Below, piece by piece: positions 1 through 8,802 of a stretch of 64,000 nt of DNA. The notes beneath the pieces were generated by a model, which saw nothing but the letters and a program-made list of their open reading frames with translations, had not been told where the DNA came from and did no database searches. The stretch is taken from positions 1 through 64,000 of the forward strand of contig NZ_BMJI01000006.1 in the NCBI RefSeq assembly GCF_014643255.1, written 5' to 3'. Every line of letters starts with the position of its first letter. Position 1 is the stretch's first letter. This DNA comes from Tersicoccus solisilvae. Lineage in GTDB: Bacteria; Actinomycetota; Actinomycetes; Actinomycetales; Micrococcaceae. The position numbers and the translations under genes were made by a program.

Positions 1-951
1 GTCCCGGTCGGCCACGGCCACCGGCATCCCGCGGTCGTCGACGAGGACCAGCTCGGTGCCGGGGCCGGTGCGCAGGTCGCGGGCCAGGGCGTGCAGCTGC
101 GCGACGGACGCCGAGGCGGGCACCCCGGCGGCGGGCCGGGCGAGGCGGCCGGCGCTGATGGCGCCGAGCCGCTGCTTCATCCTGCCGCTGCGGATCGCGG
201 CGCTCGCCCCGGCCCAGAGGAACACGGCGACGAGGACGCCGATCGCCAGGGTCGCCAGGCTCGGCAGGCCACGACCGGTGAACAGCGGCCACAGCACGAC
301 CACGAGGATGACGACCGCGATCACGCGTCCCGCACAGCCCGCGGCCACCGTGCCCCGGTCCTGGTCACCGGTCACGCGCCAGACGGCGGACTCGACGATC
401 CGGCCGCCGTCCAGCGGCAGGCCCGGCAGCACGTTGAACACCCCGACGAACAGGTTGGCGACGGTGAACACGGACGCGAGCAGCGACGCGACGGCGTCGG
501 GCGGGAGGGCGAGGGTGACGGCGGAACCGGCGCCGGCGAGCGCGAGATTCGCGGCGGGGCCGGCCAGCGCCACGACCAGTGACCGGCCGGCGCTGGTCGG
601 CATCGTCTCGAACGACGTGTGACCGCCCCACAGCGTGAGCACGATGCGGGACGAGGGCCAGCCGAAGGCGCGCGCGGACAGGGCGTGAGCGAGCTCGTGC
701 GCGAGCACGGAGACCAGCAGCAGCACCGCGTACGCCAGGGCGACCAGCCAGGCGGCGGCGCCGATGCGCGGGAACTGGTACGCCACGACCGGGCCGAAGC
801 TGATCGTGATGAACGCGGCGATCAGGAACCAGGACCAGGAGAGCACCACCGGGACGGAGAAGATCCGGCCCAGGGGGATGCCCTGGCTGCGCGCGTTCCC
901 CGTCCCGCTGGTGGTGCCGCCGCCGGGCGGCGGGGTGCCGGTGCCGCTCAC
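1..951 (-). CDS. Site-2 protease family (M50) membrane metallopeptidase with CBS domain, 3' end outside window
   Basis: Intramembrane zinc protease of the M50 family. Translation on the minus strand from GTG at 951 gives several hydrophobic segments, the zinc motif HELAH at residues 85-89 and, near nucleotides 400-430, the second family motif NVLPGLPLDGG, whose Asp completes the zinc site. The last visible residues (LVLVDDRG...VAVADRD) look like a CBS domain, which matches the Rip3-like subfamily of Actinobacteria. The gene runs off the left edge, so its C-terminus is not seen. Its GTG start overlaps the stop of the upstream HAD gene by four bases (GTGA), implying translational coupling. The substrate cannot be told from sequence; the start is well supported by the overlap. 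Confidence 0.9.
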   Translation of the reverse strand, partial: MSGTGTPPPGGGTTSGTGNARSQGIPLGRIFSVPVVLSWSWFLIAAFITISFGPVVAYQFPRIGAAAWLVALAYAVLLLVSVLAHELAHALSARAFGWPSSRIVLTLWGGHTSFETMPTSAGRSLVVALAGPAANLALAGAGSAVTLALPPDAVASLLASVFTVANLFVGVFNVLPGLPLDGGRIVESAVWRVTGDQDRGTVAAGCAGRVIAVVILVVVLWPLFTGRGLPSLATLAIGVLVAVFLWAGASAAIRSGRMKQRLGAISAGRLARPAAGVPASASVAQLHALARDLRTGPGTELVLVDDRGMPVAVADRD

Positions 952-1646
952 GTGAGGGCGGCCCGGGCGCGCAGGGCCTGCTGCAGGTCGGCCACGGTGC
1001 TGCCGGCCAGCGTCTCCCACTGCTGCACGTCCGGATGGTGCGGGACCGGGACGACGTGCGGGATCGCAATCGTGGTGACGCCGCTGCTGCGGGCCGACTC
1101 GACGCCCGGGACGGAGTCCTCCAGGGCGACGACGGCGGGCGTCGGGAGGTCCGGCTCGGCGCGGCGCAGCACGGCGAGGGCCCGTTCGTACGGCTCCGGG
1201 TGGGGCTTGCCGTGGGTCACCATGTCCCCGGTGACGAGGAACGCGAAGCTGCCCTCGGGCAGCTGGTCGGCGACGGCGCGGGCGAGCACCGCCTCGCTCA
1301 TGGTCACCAGCGCGCACGGCACGGCGGCGGCGCGCAGCTGGTCGAGCAGCTCCCGGGCACCCGGTCGCCACGGGATCTCGCGGCGCACCGCCGCCAGGAC
1401 GTCCCCGATGACGGTGTCGAGGATGGTCCGGATCGGCAGGTCGAGTCCGCGCTCCCGCATGGCGGCGGCGACGGTGGGCAGCGCCTGCCCGACCATCGCC
1501 TCGGAGTCCGCCAGGGTCCAGCGCAGCCCGTGCCCGTCCATCAGGGATCGCTCGGCGGCGATCCAGTACGGCTCGGTGTCCACCAGGGTCCCGTCCATGT
1601 CCCAGAGGACGGCGCGCAGGCGGAAGGGATCGGTGGAGGAGGCCAT
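948..1646 (-). CDS. HAD-superfamily hydrolase, beta-phosphoglucomutase-like subfamily
   Basis: A 232-residue cytosolic phosphatase or phosphomutase of the haloacid dehalogenase superfamily. The nucleophile motif DMDGT lies at residues 16-20 (D16 nucleophile, D18 acid/base), motif II is around VTMSE (T115 or S117), the motif III Lys is K147 in HGKPHP, and motif IV is E176-D177 in LEDSVPG. A helical cap of about 70 residues separates motif I from the rest, as in subfamily IA phosphatases. It precedes the site-2 protease with a 4-base overlap, so the two are probably co-transcribed. The substrate is unknown: sugar phosphates or phosphoglycolate are typical of the family. Confidence 0.9.
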   Translation of the reverse strand: MASSTDPFRLRAVLWDMDGTLVDTEPYWIAAERSLMDGHGLRWTLADSEAMVGQALPTVAAAMRERGLDLPIRTILDTVIGDVLAAVRREIPWRPGARELLDQLRAAAVPCALVTMSEAVLARAVADQLPEGSFAFLVTGDMVTHGKPHPEPYERALAVLRRAEPDLPTPAVVALEDSVPGVESARSSGVTTIAIPHVVPVPHHPDVQQWETLAGSTVADLQQALRARAALT

Positions 1647-1734
1647 GGGGCCAGTCTACGAGGGAGGATCACGGTCCCCGGGCCGTCCCGCGGCGGCAGA
1701 CGTCGGCCCCGGGCGCCGGGACTAGGCTGGACGA

Positions 1735-2673
1735 GTGAGTTCCTACGACGATGCGCCCGAAGAAGGAGCCGGGGTGGCCGGCTCGGAGCGGGCCGGTGAG
1801 TCGCTGACCAGCGTGTTCGGCATCCACACCGGCGACGACGCCGTGGGCCGGGACCGGGTGACCGTGATGATCGCCGCCTTCGAGGGCTGGAACGACGCCG
1901 GCGAGGCCGCGAGCGACGCCCTGAACCGGCTGGACGAGCGGTGGTCCGCCTCGCGGGTCGGCGCCCTCGACTCCGACTCCTACTACGACTTCCAGTTCAC
2001 GCGTCCGATGGTGGTGCGCACGGGGGGCGAGCGGCGCATCCAGTGGCCGACGACGTGGCTGAGCACCGCCTCGGTCCCGAACTCGAACCTCGACGTCGTG
2101 CTCGTGCACGGTGTCGAGCCGTCCTACCGGTGGCGCGCCTACACGGCCGACGTGATGGCGCACGCCGCCGATCTCGGCGTCGACCACCTGGTGATGCTGG
2201 GCGCCCTGCTCGCCGACGTGCCGCACACCCGGCCGATCCCGGTGTCGCTCTCCACCGACGACGCCGCCCTGCAGGAGGGACTGAACGCCGACCCGTCCAC
2301 CTACGAGGGGCCGACCGGCATCCTCGGCGTACTCAGCGGGGTGGCGGACCTGGCCGGCATCCCGACCGTCTCGCTCTGGGCGGCCGTGCCGCACTACGTG
2401 GCGCAGGCGCCCTCGCCCAAGGCGCAGCTGGCCCTGCTCGACCGGCTCGAGGAGCTGCTGCACGTCCCGGTGATCGGCGACGCCGACCTGAGGGAGGACG
2501 CCGAGGCCTGGGAGCGCGGCGTCGACGAGCTGGCCACCGAGGACCCGGAGATCCAGGCCTACGTGCACCAGCTCGAGGAGGCGAAGGACACCGCCGACCT
2601 GCCCGAGGCGAGCGGCGAGTCCATCGCGCGGGAGTTCGAGCGCTATCTCAAGCGGCGCGGCAAGGAACGCTGA
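1735..2673 (+). CDS. PAC2 family protein (proteasome-assembly-chaperone-like)
   Basis: A 312-residue protein starting with GTG. After a variable N-terminus (about 30 residues) it carries the PAC2 fold: VMIAAFEGWNDAG near residues 45-57, a SYYDFQFTRP segment, and LGALLADVPHTRP near residue 160. PAC2 proteins resemble archaeal and eukaryotic proteasome assembly chaperones, and Actinobacteria commonly carry one or two copies, but their role there is not firmly established. No proteasome gene is present in this window. It is divergent from the HAD gene and only three bases separate its stop from the convergent mshC stop, leaving no room for a classical terminator. Confidence 0.88.
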   Translation: MSSYDDAPEEGAGVAGSERAGESLTSVFGIHTGDDAVGRDRVTVMIAAFEGWNDAGEAASDALNRLDERWSASRVGALDSDSYYDFQFTRPMVVRTGGERRIQWPTTWLSTASVPNSNLDVVLVHGVEPSYRWRAYTADVMAHAADLGVDHLVMLGALLADVPHTRPIPVSLSTDDAALQEGLNADPSTYEGPTGILGVLSGVADLAGIPTVSLWAAVPHYVAQAPSPKAQLALLDRLEELLHVPVIGDADLREDAEAWERGVDELATEDPEIQAYVHQLEEAKDTADLPEASGESIAREFERYLKRRGKER

Positions 2674-2676
2674 CGC

Positions 2677-4065
2677 TCACAACCGCGGCGTGACGCCGGC
2701 CCGCGTCGGGTCCTCCGGAGCGAGCTCGACCGGGGACAGGTCGATGCCCAGCAGGGCGTCCACGGCGCGCGCCCCCAGCCCGACACGGGCCTGCTGCTCG
2801 GCGTTCGGCGCCGGGGCGGCCGCGTCCCGGGAGCCACCGAGCACGGTGGCCGCCCACGCGTCCACCGCGGCCAGGGCACCGGGCGTGTCCAGGTCGTCGC
2901 GCAGCCGATCCCGCAGCCGCTCCACGAGGCGCTCGTCGGCACGGTCGACGTCCTCACGCGCGGCCCCGGTCGCGGTCTGCGCACCGACGGCCGCAGCACG
3001 CCACCGCGCCAGCCGGTCCTCGGCGGCGACCAGCAGCGCGTCGGTGTACTCCCACGCGGACCGGTAGTGCTGGCCGAGCACGGCGAGCCGGATCGCGGCC
3101 GGGTCCACTCCGGACTCCCGCAGCCGGGAGACCAGCACCAGGTTGCCGCGGGACTTGCTCATCTTGTGTCCCTCGAAGCCGACCATGCCGGTGTGCGCGA
3201 AGTGCCGGGCCAGGGGCCGGCCGGTGAGCGCCCGGGCGTGGCCGGCGCTGAAGTCGTGGTGCGGGAAGATCAGGTCGTCGCCACCGCCCTGGACGGTGAA
3301 CGGGGTGTGCAGGAAGCGTTCGGCGATCACGGAGCACTCGATGTGCCAGCCCGGCCGGCCCGCCCCGAGCACGCCGCCCGGCCACCGCGGCTCCCCCTCA
3401 CGGGCGACCCGCCACAGCAGGGCGTCCAACGGGTTGCGCTTGCCGGGGCGTCGCGGGTCGCCGCCGCGCTCGGCGAACAGGGTCAGCAGCTGGTCGACGC
3501 CGTACCCGCCGAGGGCGCCCACCCGCCAGCCGGTGGACCGGGCCGCCTCGACGTCGAAGTAGACGTCCCCGTCGGGCTCCCCGGCGGTACCGGGCACGCG
3601 GTACGCGACCCCGGCGGCGACCAGGGCCTCCACGGCGGGCACGATCCACGGCACGGCCTCGACCGCGCCGATGTAGTGGTCCGGCGGGAGCACCCGCAGC
3701 GCCGTCATGTCCGCGCGGAAGAGGTCGGTCTGCTCCGCCGCCAGGTCGCGCCAGTCGACGCCGGTCGCGTCCGCCCGCTCGAGCAGCGGGTCGTCGACGT
3801 CGGTGACGTTCTGCACGTAGGTGACGGCCGCGCCGGTGTCCCGCCACTGCCGGACCAGCAGATCGAAGGCCAGGTAGGTGGCGGCGTGGCCGAGGTGGGT
3901 GGCGTCGTAGGGGGTGATCCCGCACACGTACAGGCCGGCGACGGGTCCGTCGCGGTCCTCGCCCAGCTCGACCGGCAGGATCCGTCGGGCGGCGGTGTCG
4001 TGAAGGCGCACCGGTCCGGGCAGGGGCTCCAGCGGGGCGAGGCCGGGCGTGGGCCAGGACTGCAT
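2677..4065 (-). CDS. mshC: Cysteine--1-D-myo-inosityl 2-amino-2-deoxy-alpha-D-glucopyranoside ligase (mycothiol ligase)
   Basis: MshC ligates cysteine to GlcN-inositol with ATP in the third enzymatic step of mycothiol synthesis, the actinobacterial low-molecular-weight thiol. The 462-residue protein is a class I cysteinyl-tRNA synthetase paralogue: a zinc-site Cys in [15 protein letters not shown] (C48, HIGH-like HLGH at 57-60), WHIECS at 241-246 with a further zinc Cys, and HKMSKS with KMSKS at 302-306. Length and absence of a long tRNA-binding C-terminus fit MshC rather than CysS. The cysteine-first N-terminus ([17 protein letters not shown]) is typical of actinobacterial MshC. It lies downstream of uppP on the same strand, an arrangement near that seen in other Actinobacteria. 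Confidence 0.96.
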   Translation of the reverse strand: MQSWPTPGLAPLEPLPGPVRLHDTAARRILPVELGEDRDGPVAGLYVCGITPYDATHLGHAATYLAFDLLVRQWRDTGAAVTYVQNVTDVDDPLLERADATGVDWRDLAAEQTDLFRADMTALRVLPPDHYIGAVEAVPWIVPAVEALVAAGVAYRVPGTAGEPDGDVYFDVEAARSTGWRVGALGGYGVDQLLTLFAERGGDPRRPGKRNPLDALLWRVAREGEPRWPGGVLGAGRPGWHIECSVIAERFLHTPFTVQGGGDDLIFPHHDFSAGHARALTGRPLARHFAHTGMVGFEGHKMSKSRGNLVLVSRLRESGVDPAAIRLAVLGQHYRSAWEYTDALLVAAEDRLARWRAAAVGAQTATGAAREDVDRADERLVERLRDRLRDDLDTPGALAAVDAWAATVLGGSRDAAAPAPNAEQQARVGLGARAVDALLGIDLSPVELAPEDPTRAGVTPRL

Positions 4066-4090
4066 GCTTCTCCTCGGGTCGAGAGGGCGG

Positions 4091-4110
4091 GCCGGGCGGG
4101 CAGGCCCGGC
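4091..4110 (-). terminator. Short GC hairpin between uppP and mshC
   Basis: Arms GCCGGGC and GCCCGGC (7 bp, perfect) flank a 6-base loop in the 79-base gap between the uppP stop and the mshC start. No T-run follows on the minus strand. It could be a weak terminator or attenuator, but in DNA this rich in G and C such hairpins also arise by chance. Confidence 0.3.
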
Positions 4111-4144
4111 TCGGGTCGGTGCGGAAAATGCGGCCGTGCCGCCG

Positions 4145-4978
4145 TCAGGCGCTGATCACTCCGGCGCCGAGCAGGATCATCAGGAGGACGCCCAGGCCGA
4201 TCCGGTACAGCACGAACGGCCGGTAGCTGCGCGTGGACACGTAACGCAGGAACCAGCCGATGATGAGATAGCCGACGGCGAAGGCGATGACCGTGGCCAG
4301 GGCGGTGGGACCCGCGCCGTAGACACTGCTGCCGCTGCTGTCGCGGGCGACCTTGACGAGCTGGTACAGCCCGCTCGCGAACACGGCCGGGATGGCCAGC
4401 AGGAACGAGTAGCGGGCCGCCGCCTCCCGGGTGTAGCCCATCAGCAGCCCCGCGGTGATGGTGCCGCCCGAACGGGAGACACCCGGGATCAGGGCCAGCG
4501 CCTGGGCTAGCCCGTACAGGACGCCGTGTCGCCAGGTCAGATGCGTCAGGTCGCGCTCCTGCCGGCCGTAGATGTCGGCGACGGCGAGCAGGATGCCGAA
4601 CACGACGAGCATGATGGCCACGATCCACAGGCTACGGAACGTCGTCTCGATGGAGTCCTGGAACAGGACGCCGAGGATGCCGATCGGCAGGCTGCCGATG
4701 ATGACGAGCCAGCCCATCCGGGCGTCGGGGTCGTCACGCGGGACGCGGCCCGTCAGCGAACCGGCCCAGGCACGGACGATGCGCACGATGTCGCGCCAGA
4801 AGAAGACCAGGACCGCCGTCTCCGTGCCCAGCTGCGTGATGGCGGTGAAGGCGGCGCCGGGGTCGGCCGCGTTCGGGAGGAACTCCCCCACGATGCGCAG
4901 GTGCGCACTGGAGGAGATGGGAAGGAACTCGGTCAGTCCCTGGACGAGCCCGAGGATGGCCGCTTCGATCCATGTCAC
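4145..4978 (-). CDS. uppP: Undecaprenyl-diphosphate phosphatase
   Basis: Integral membrane phosphatase (BacA/UppP) that recycles undecaprenyl diphosphate to the monophosphate carrier for peptidoglycan and other envelope polymers. The 277-residue protein shows the two signature regions of the family: [14 protein letters not shown] at residues 14-27, with the catalytic Glu at 17, and PGVSRSG at 165-171, with the essential Arg at 169. About seven to eight hydrophobic stretches cover the rest, and the length is normal. A 79-base gap separates it from mshC downstream; loss of transcription there cannot be judged. The family usually confers a degree of bacitracin tolerance. Confidence 0.96.
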   Translation of the reverse strand: MTWIEAAILGLVQGLTEFLPISSSAHLRIVGEFLPNAADPGAAFTAITQLGTETAVLVFFWRDIVRIVRAWAGSLTGRVPRDDPDARMGWLVIIGSLPIGILGVLFQDSIETTFRSLWIVAIMLVVFGILLAVADIYGRQERDLTHLTWRHGVLYGLAQALALIPGVSRSGGTITAGLLMGYTREAAARYSFLLAIPAVFASGLYQLVKVARDSSGSSVYGAGPTALATVIAFAVGYLIIGWFLRYVSTRSYRPFVLYRIGLGVLLMILLGAGVISA

Positions 4979-5083
4979 GGTCCGACTCTAGGTGCTCCCG
5001 TCCCGGCCGACCGAATCGCTCGCCCCGCCCGGCGCCACGCCGTCGGCCTCTCAGTGGACTCAGCTCAGCGGACCGGGAATGCG

Positions 5084-5374
5084 TCACCCGCGGTCGAGGT
5101 TGTCCTCCACGTCGTCGATCTCGTCGTCCTCGTCGTCCTCGTCCTCGTCGTCACTGTCGTCGTCGTCACTGTCGTCGTCGTAGATCACGAGCGGGGTGAC
5201 CTCGTTGTACGTGTCGTACAGGGCGTCCTCGTAGACTTCGAACGCATCCGCGATGGCCAGGTGAGCCGATTCGACCGCGGGATCGTCGTCGCCGCGCCGT
5301 GCGGCGGCAGCAGCGAGGTGCTCCTCGAAGGCGGCGACCAGGGACTGCAGGGCGACACGCGGATCAATGCTCAT
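5084..5374 (-). CDS. Small protein with extreme acidic C-terminal tail, function unknown
   Basis: A 96-residue protein. The first 65 residues (MSIDPRVALQSLVAAFEEHLAA...) look like a compact helical domain, and the last 30 or so are almost wholly Asp and Glu with a few Ser, Ile and Val. A similar protein occurs next to mshC/uppP genes in Micrococcaceae, where it is sometimes labelled a primosomal protein without clear support. The acidic tail could mimic DNA or bind a basic partner, but this is inference. It is transcribed away from the DUF5703 gene, with only 40 bases between the two starts. Confidence 0.75.
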   Translation of the reverse strand: MSIDPRVALQSLVAAFEEHLAAAAARRGDDDPAVESAHLAIADAFEVYEDALYDTYNEVTPLVIYDDDSDDDDSDDEDEDDEDDEIDDVEDNLDRG

Positions 5375-5414
5375 GTCCTAGACGTTATCGGTTCCGGAAA
5401 GAAAATGGGGTGCC

Positions 5415-5648
5415 ATGAGGCAACAAATTGGTGGGACCTCGGTCCGGCGGGAACGGGACTTCGCGCGGCAGTACGAGTACCTGGTGCTCAGTGTTCCGCC
5501 GCAGGCCACACGGGGTGAGGCGCGTCAGATGGTGACCGAGCACGCCGAGTACGGCAAGTGGGAGCTCGAGCGCACGCGCCTGTATCTGGGCGGTGCCCGC
5601 CGGTACTGGCTGCGCCGCCGCGTGATGCGCGTCGAGCGCACCGTCTGA
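5415..5648 (+). CDS. DUF5703 family protein
   Basis: A 77-residue basic protein conserved in Actinobacteria with no known function. It contains the characteristic core YEYLVLSVPPQATRGEAR, then a WELERTRLYLGGARRYWLRRR segment rich in Arg. There are no membrane segments and no cysteines. It is divergent from the acidic protein, raising the possibility that the very basic and very acidic products interact, which is only a suggestion from charge and adjacency. The length agrees with the family. Confidence 0.8.
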   Translation: MRQQIGGTSVRRERDFARQYEYLVLSVPPQATRGEARQMVTEHAEYGKWELERTRLYLGGARRYWLRRRVMRVERTV

Positions 5649-5649
5649 C

Positions 5650-5669
5650 CGCGGCCGGCCCCGGCCGCG
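5650..5669. terminator. GC-only palindrome between convergent genes
   Basis: Arms CGCGGCCGG and CCGGCCGCG (9 bp, perfect) around CC sit between the convergent ends of the DUF5703 gene and the acyl-CoA dehydrogenase gene. The position suits a bidirectional terminator, but there is no T-run. Confidence 0.4.
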
Positions 5670-5685
5670 TCGCCGCCCGCTCCGG

Positions 5686-6879
5686 TCAGGTGAGAGGGCC
5701 GAGCATCGCCGTGGCCATCGTCGCGTGCGCGGAGGAGTCGCTCGACGGGTGGTAGGCGCCCGCGGTCACGTCGCGGTGCAGCCGGGACAGCTCCGCCGAG
5801 CGGGCGAACCCGGCACCGCCGCTCACCGCCAGGGCGAGGTCCACCACCTGCCGCGCGGTGCGTGTCACCCGCACCTTCACCCCGGACAACCGGGAGAACC
5901 ACCGGGACCCGTGGTCGACCCGGTTGTCGACGTCCCGGGCGGTCGCGGCGAGGTCGGCCAGCATCCCGTCCACGAGCAGTTGCGCCTCCGCGACCCGGTA
6001 CCGGGTGTCGGGGTCCTGATCGAGGGTGATACCGGCGCGCCGGGAGGTGCGCCGGCGGGCCGACTGGACCGCCAGCTCCACCGCCCGCTCGGCGATACCC
6101 GCGTAGACGCTGGCCAGCAGCACCTCGAACGCGGCGAAGATGCCGAACACGAGGGGGTCGGGCACCGGACCCACCGGGAGGGTCGCGATCACGCGGTCCG
6201 GGCGCACGAGCGCGCCCTCCAGCTCCGTGGTCTGCGACTGGCTCGCCCGCATGCCGAGCGTGTCCCAGTCCCCCAGCGCCCGGGTCCCGCCGTCGGCGCG
6301 ATCGATGAACCCCCACACCAGGCGCGGGCCGTCCGGGGTCTCCTCCCGACCGTGCACGCCCAGCCGGGTCCAGGCCGGGGACAGGGACGTGAAGATCTTC
6401 CGCCCGGTGAAGCGGTAGCCGCCGTCGGGCTCGGGACGCGCCGTCGTCAGGGAGTCGAACAACATCAGGTCGTTACCGGGTTCGGAGACCCCGAACGCGA
6501 ACAGCTGGCCCGCCGCTGCCTCCGTCAACACGAAGTCGAGGGTGTCGATCCCCCGGGCCGTCAGGATTCGCGCCACCGACGTCCACACCAGGTGCATGTT
6601 GATGCCCAGGGCGGTGGCGGGGGCCGCCGCGGCGAGCCGCCGCTGCGCGTGACTGGTGGCGAGCAGGTCCGCGTCCGCACCGCCGTCGGCGACCGGCGCG
6701 CACAGCCCGAGGTACCCGGCCGCTCGCAGGTCGGCGAGGTCCTCGGTGAAGAAGGCGTTCGCCTCGTCGTAGCCGGGTGCCCGGTCCCGGACACGCGCCA
6801 GCAGCTCGGCGGACAGGAGGCGTTCCCCCACGTCGGGGCGGGGGTCGTCGGCGTCGTCGGCAGCGGCGGAAGTCGTCAT
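5686..6879 (-). CDS. Acyl-CoA dehydrogenase family flavoprotein
   Basis: A 397-residue member of the acyl-CoA dehydrogenase superfamily. The ATG at 6879 is preferred because the upstream in-frame extension is basic and not domain-like. The N-terminal helical domain runs to about residue 110; the beta domain holds FGVSEPGNDLMLFDS and RFTGRKIFTSLSPAWTRLGV (flavin and substrate contacts), and the C-terminal helical domain has SAVSGGAGFARSAELSRLHRDV near the end. The last motif lacks the classical catalytic Glu context, placing it with the divergent HsaA/DszC-like or monooxygenase-like branch rather than classical short-chain dehydrogenases. Substrate unknown. The gene is monocistronic as far as can be seen. 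Confidence 0.85.
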   Translation of the reverse strand: MTTSAAADDADDPRPDVGERLLSAELLARVRDRAPGYDEANAFFTEDLADLRAAGYLGLCAPVADGGADADLLATSHAQRRLAAAAPATALGINMHLVWTSVARILTARGIDTLDFVLTEAAAGQLFAFGVSEPGNDLMLFDSLTTARPEPDGGYRFTGRKIFTSLSPAWTRLGVHGREETPDGPRLVWGFIDRADGGTRALGDWDTLGMRASQSQTTELEGALVRPDRVIATLPVGPVPDPLVFGIFAAFEVLLASVYAGIAERAVELAVQSARRRTSRRAGITLDQDPDTRYRVAEAQLLVDGMLADLAATARDVDNRVDHGSRWFSRLSGVKVRVTRTARQVVDLALAVSGGAGFARSAELSRLHRDVTAGAYHPSSDSSAHATMATAMLGPLT

Positions 6880-6968
6880 CGTTCCAGCGTACCGACGCGG
6901 CCGATGCGGGACGCCGGGCCCATCCGTGTTAGAGTTTCTGACGCTGCTCCGGCGACGGGGAGCCACTC

Positions 6969-7053
6969 GCGCGGGTGGCGGAATAGGCAGACGCGCTAGC
7001 TTGAGGTGCTAGTCCTCGCATAGAGGGTGGGGGTTCAAGTCCCCCTCCGCGCA
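6969..7053 (+). tRNA. tRNA-Leu (anticodon GAG)
   Basis: An 85-base tRNA gene. The acceptor stem pairs GCGCGGG with TCCGCGC (one G-T pair) followed by discriminator A at 7053. The anticodon stem-loop is CTAGC-TTGAGGT-GCTAG with anticodon GAG (reads CUC and CUU Leu codons). A long variable arm (CCTCGCATAGAGG) and a T arm with GGTTCAAGT complete the class II shape. The 3' CCA is not encoded. A strong palindrome follows 24 bases downstream. Confidence 0.97.
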
Positions 7054-7077
7054 CGAGCGTCCTGACGGACGACGACA

Positions 7078-7105
7078 AAGGCCCCGGACCACGGTCCGGG
7101 GCCTT
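7078..7105. terminator. Rho-independent-type terminator after tRNA-Leu
   Basis: Perfect inverted repeat with 13-bp arms (AAGGCCCCGGACC / GGTCCGGGGCCTT) and a 2-base centre. The A-rich 5' flank and TT at the 3' side give short A/T tracts on both strands. It lies between the tRNA (plus strand) and the convergent secreted-protein gene, so it probably ends both transcripts. Confidence 0.8.
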
Positions 7106-7136
7106 CGTCGTTCCGGGCCTTGCCCTCGCGCGCTCC

Positions 7137-7583
7137 TCAGAATGCTCGGAAACACGACCGGTGGACGGTCGCTCCCGTCGTGCGGTGCACGAGCTCGACG
7201 TTGACGAACGCGTCGTCGATCGTGCGACCGCTCGTACGGATACGCTGCGGGTTCCACGTGTCACCGACCCACCACTTCTCCTTCGTCGCGAAGCTGTTCG
7301 GCCCGATGACCTCGTTCCACACCACCTGGGTGGGGTGGATGCGGTACTTGCTGGTGTTGTAGTAGCTCGCCTGGAGGGTCATCGACGTGCCGGTGGAGTA
7401 GCGGGTGAGCCGGAAGCGCGCGGTCAGCGTGCCGTTGGCGTCGACGTCGCAGTTCCACACGTCCGCCGCCTGCGCTTCGGCCGGGGCCACCACAGCGGTG
7501 GTGACGCTCCCGCTCACGGCGAGCGCCAGCGCGAGCGCGCCGCCGACGAGTCCCCGGGAAAGCGACGTCCTGGTGCTGCGCAT
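7137..7583 (-). CDS. Secreted protein of unknown function
   Basis: A 148-residue protein with a clear Sec signal peptide: basic n-region MRSTRTSLSR, a hydrophobic Ala/Leu/Val core and a cleavage site after AQA (residues 37-39). The mature part of about 109 residues is rich in Thr, Arg, Trp and aromatic residues, and its only two cysteines (C45 and C144) sit near its two ends, as expected for one disulphide closing a beta-sandwich. No catalytic motif is visible and I do not recognise the family. It is followed by the shared terminator at 7078-7105 and has a 178-base upstream gap before the divergent acyltransferase gene. Confidence 0.75.
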   Translation of the reverse strand: MRSTRTSLSRGLVGGALALALAVSGSVTTAVVAPAEAQAADVWNCDVDANGTLTARFRLTRYSTGTSMTLQASYYNTSKYRIHPTQVVWNEVIGPNSFATKEKWWVGDTWNPQRIRTSGRTIDDAFVNVELVHRTTGATVHRSCFRAF

Positions 7584-7761
7584 GGCGGGCCTTTCGACGA
7601 ACGGGCTGCGGGGAACGAGCGGGCGTCTGGTGCGCCTGCGTCGCAGAGTAGCAGAGCCCGATGCGCCGGCGACCGACCCTTCCCCGACCGATCGGATGGC
7701 GCTACGGTGAACGAGCCTGCCCGTCCGCTCGCACTCATCCTCGTCGCAACGTCGTCGTCCC

Positions 7762-8787
7762 GTGCTCGTGAAGGTGGTGGTCGGTGTGGCTCAGCCCCGC
7801 TCGGCGTGGGTCGACGTCACCCGCGGGACCGCGATCGTGCTCGTCGTCTTCTACCACGTGGCGATCGCCCTGAAGGTGAGCCACCTGACCGCACCGCCGT
7901 GGGCGGTCACCCTCAGTGCGGCGGTCTCGCCGTTCCGCGTCCCGGCCCTGATGTTCTGCTCCGGGCTGTTCCTGACCCGTTCCCTGGCCCGGCCGCCCCG
8001 GCGGTATCTGTCCGGGAAGCTGCGCCGCATCGGCTGGCCGTATCTGGTCTGGACCACCGTCATCGTCGCCGTGCTGTGGGCGGGCAGCAGCACGGTGGGC
8101 AACGGCGGCTACGGCCCGGCCCGCATCGTCGCGCTGCTGGTCGACCCCACGACCTACACCTGGTATCTGGTCTACCTCCTGGCGTTCTACGTCCTCGCCC
8201 TGGGCCTGCCGGCGGCGGTGCGCACCGCCCTCGTGGTCCCGTTGCTGGCCGTGAGCGGGGTCGTGCACGACGGCGACGGGTGGAGCCGGCTGTGCTTCAC
8301 CCTGGCGTTCTTCCTGCTGGGCGACGTCGTGGGCCGGCACCGGTCCGCGTGGGAGCGCACGACCCGGCGGCCGTGGGCGTGGGCGCCGGCCGCCGCCGCG
8401 TTCCTCACCACCGCCGTCGTCGCCACCCTCGTGCCCGGCCTGCGGTATGACGTCGTGTCCGCGGTCGGCGTCGTCGGCCTGGTCGTGGTCGCCTGTCCCC
8501 TGGGCGCGCTGGTCACGTCCACGCTCGGCGGTCGGGTGCTGACCGCGATCGGGCGCGACTCCCTGATCTACTACGTCACGCACTGGGTCCTCGTGACGCT
8601 GGCGGCGCACCTCGTCGGCCGGGTGCCGGGTGTCGAGCCCACCGTGGCGGTGCTGGTACTGCTCGCCGCGGGCCTGGCCGGGTCGTGGGTGATGACCCGG
8701 GCGGCACGCCGGTTCGCGCTCGTCGACGCGCTCTACACCTGGCCGGCGAGCCGGGCGGAGATGCGTCGGCCTGCGGCCACGCCGTGA
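7762..8787 (+). CDS. Integral membrane acyltransferase (acyltransferase-3 family)
   Basis: A 341-residue polytopic protein (about ten hydrophobic segments) with the family's opening signature: WVDVTRGTAIVLVVFYHVAIAL, where the Arg and the final His are the conserved acyltransferase-3 residues. Such enzymes move acetyl or other acyl groups from the cytoplasm onto envelope polysaccharides, peptidoglycan or lipids. A C-terminal segment (GRDSLIYYVTHW) is also typical. The start is uncertain: GTG at 7762 is used, but an in-frame GTG about 24 bases later (VAQPRSAWVD) would fit as well. It converges with the GT39 gene, 15 bases away; a shared role in envelope glycan decoration is possible but unproven. 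Confidence 0.85.
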   Translation: MLVKVVVGVAQPRSAWVDVTRGTAIVLVVFYHVAIALKVSHLTAPPWAVTLSAAVSPFRVPALMFCSGLFLTRSLARPPRRYLSGKLRRIGWPYLVWTTVIVAVLWAGSSTVGNGGYGPARIVALLVDPTTYTWYLVYLLAFYVLALGLPAAVRTALVVPLLAVSGVVHDGDGWSRLCFTLAFFLLGDVVGRHRSAWERTTRRPWAWAPAAAAFLTTAVVATLVPGLRYDVVSAVGVVGLVVVACPLGALVTSTLGGRVLTAIGRDSLIYYVTHWVLVTLAAHLVGRVPGVEPTVAVLVLLAAGLAGSWVMTRAARRFALVDALYTWPASRAEMRRPAATP

Positions 8788-8802
8788 GCCGGCCCGAGTC
8801 GT

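Noticed and set aside
365-1069. Frame overlapping the site-2 protease on the same strand
   Set aside because: Arg/Pro-rich shadow; the HELAH and LDGG motifs lie in the other frame, which also has the GTGA overlap start.
5100-5190. GTC/CTC-rich triplet run considered as a DNA repeat element
   Set aside because: It is the codon run for the Asp/Glu tail of the acidic protein on the minus strand.
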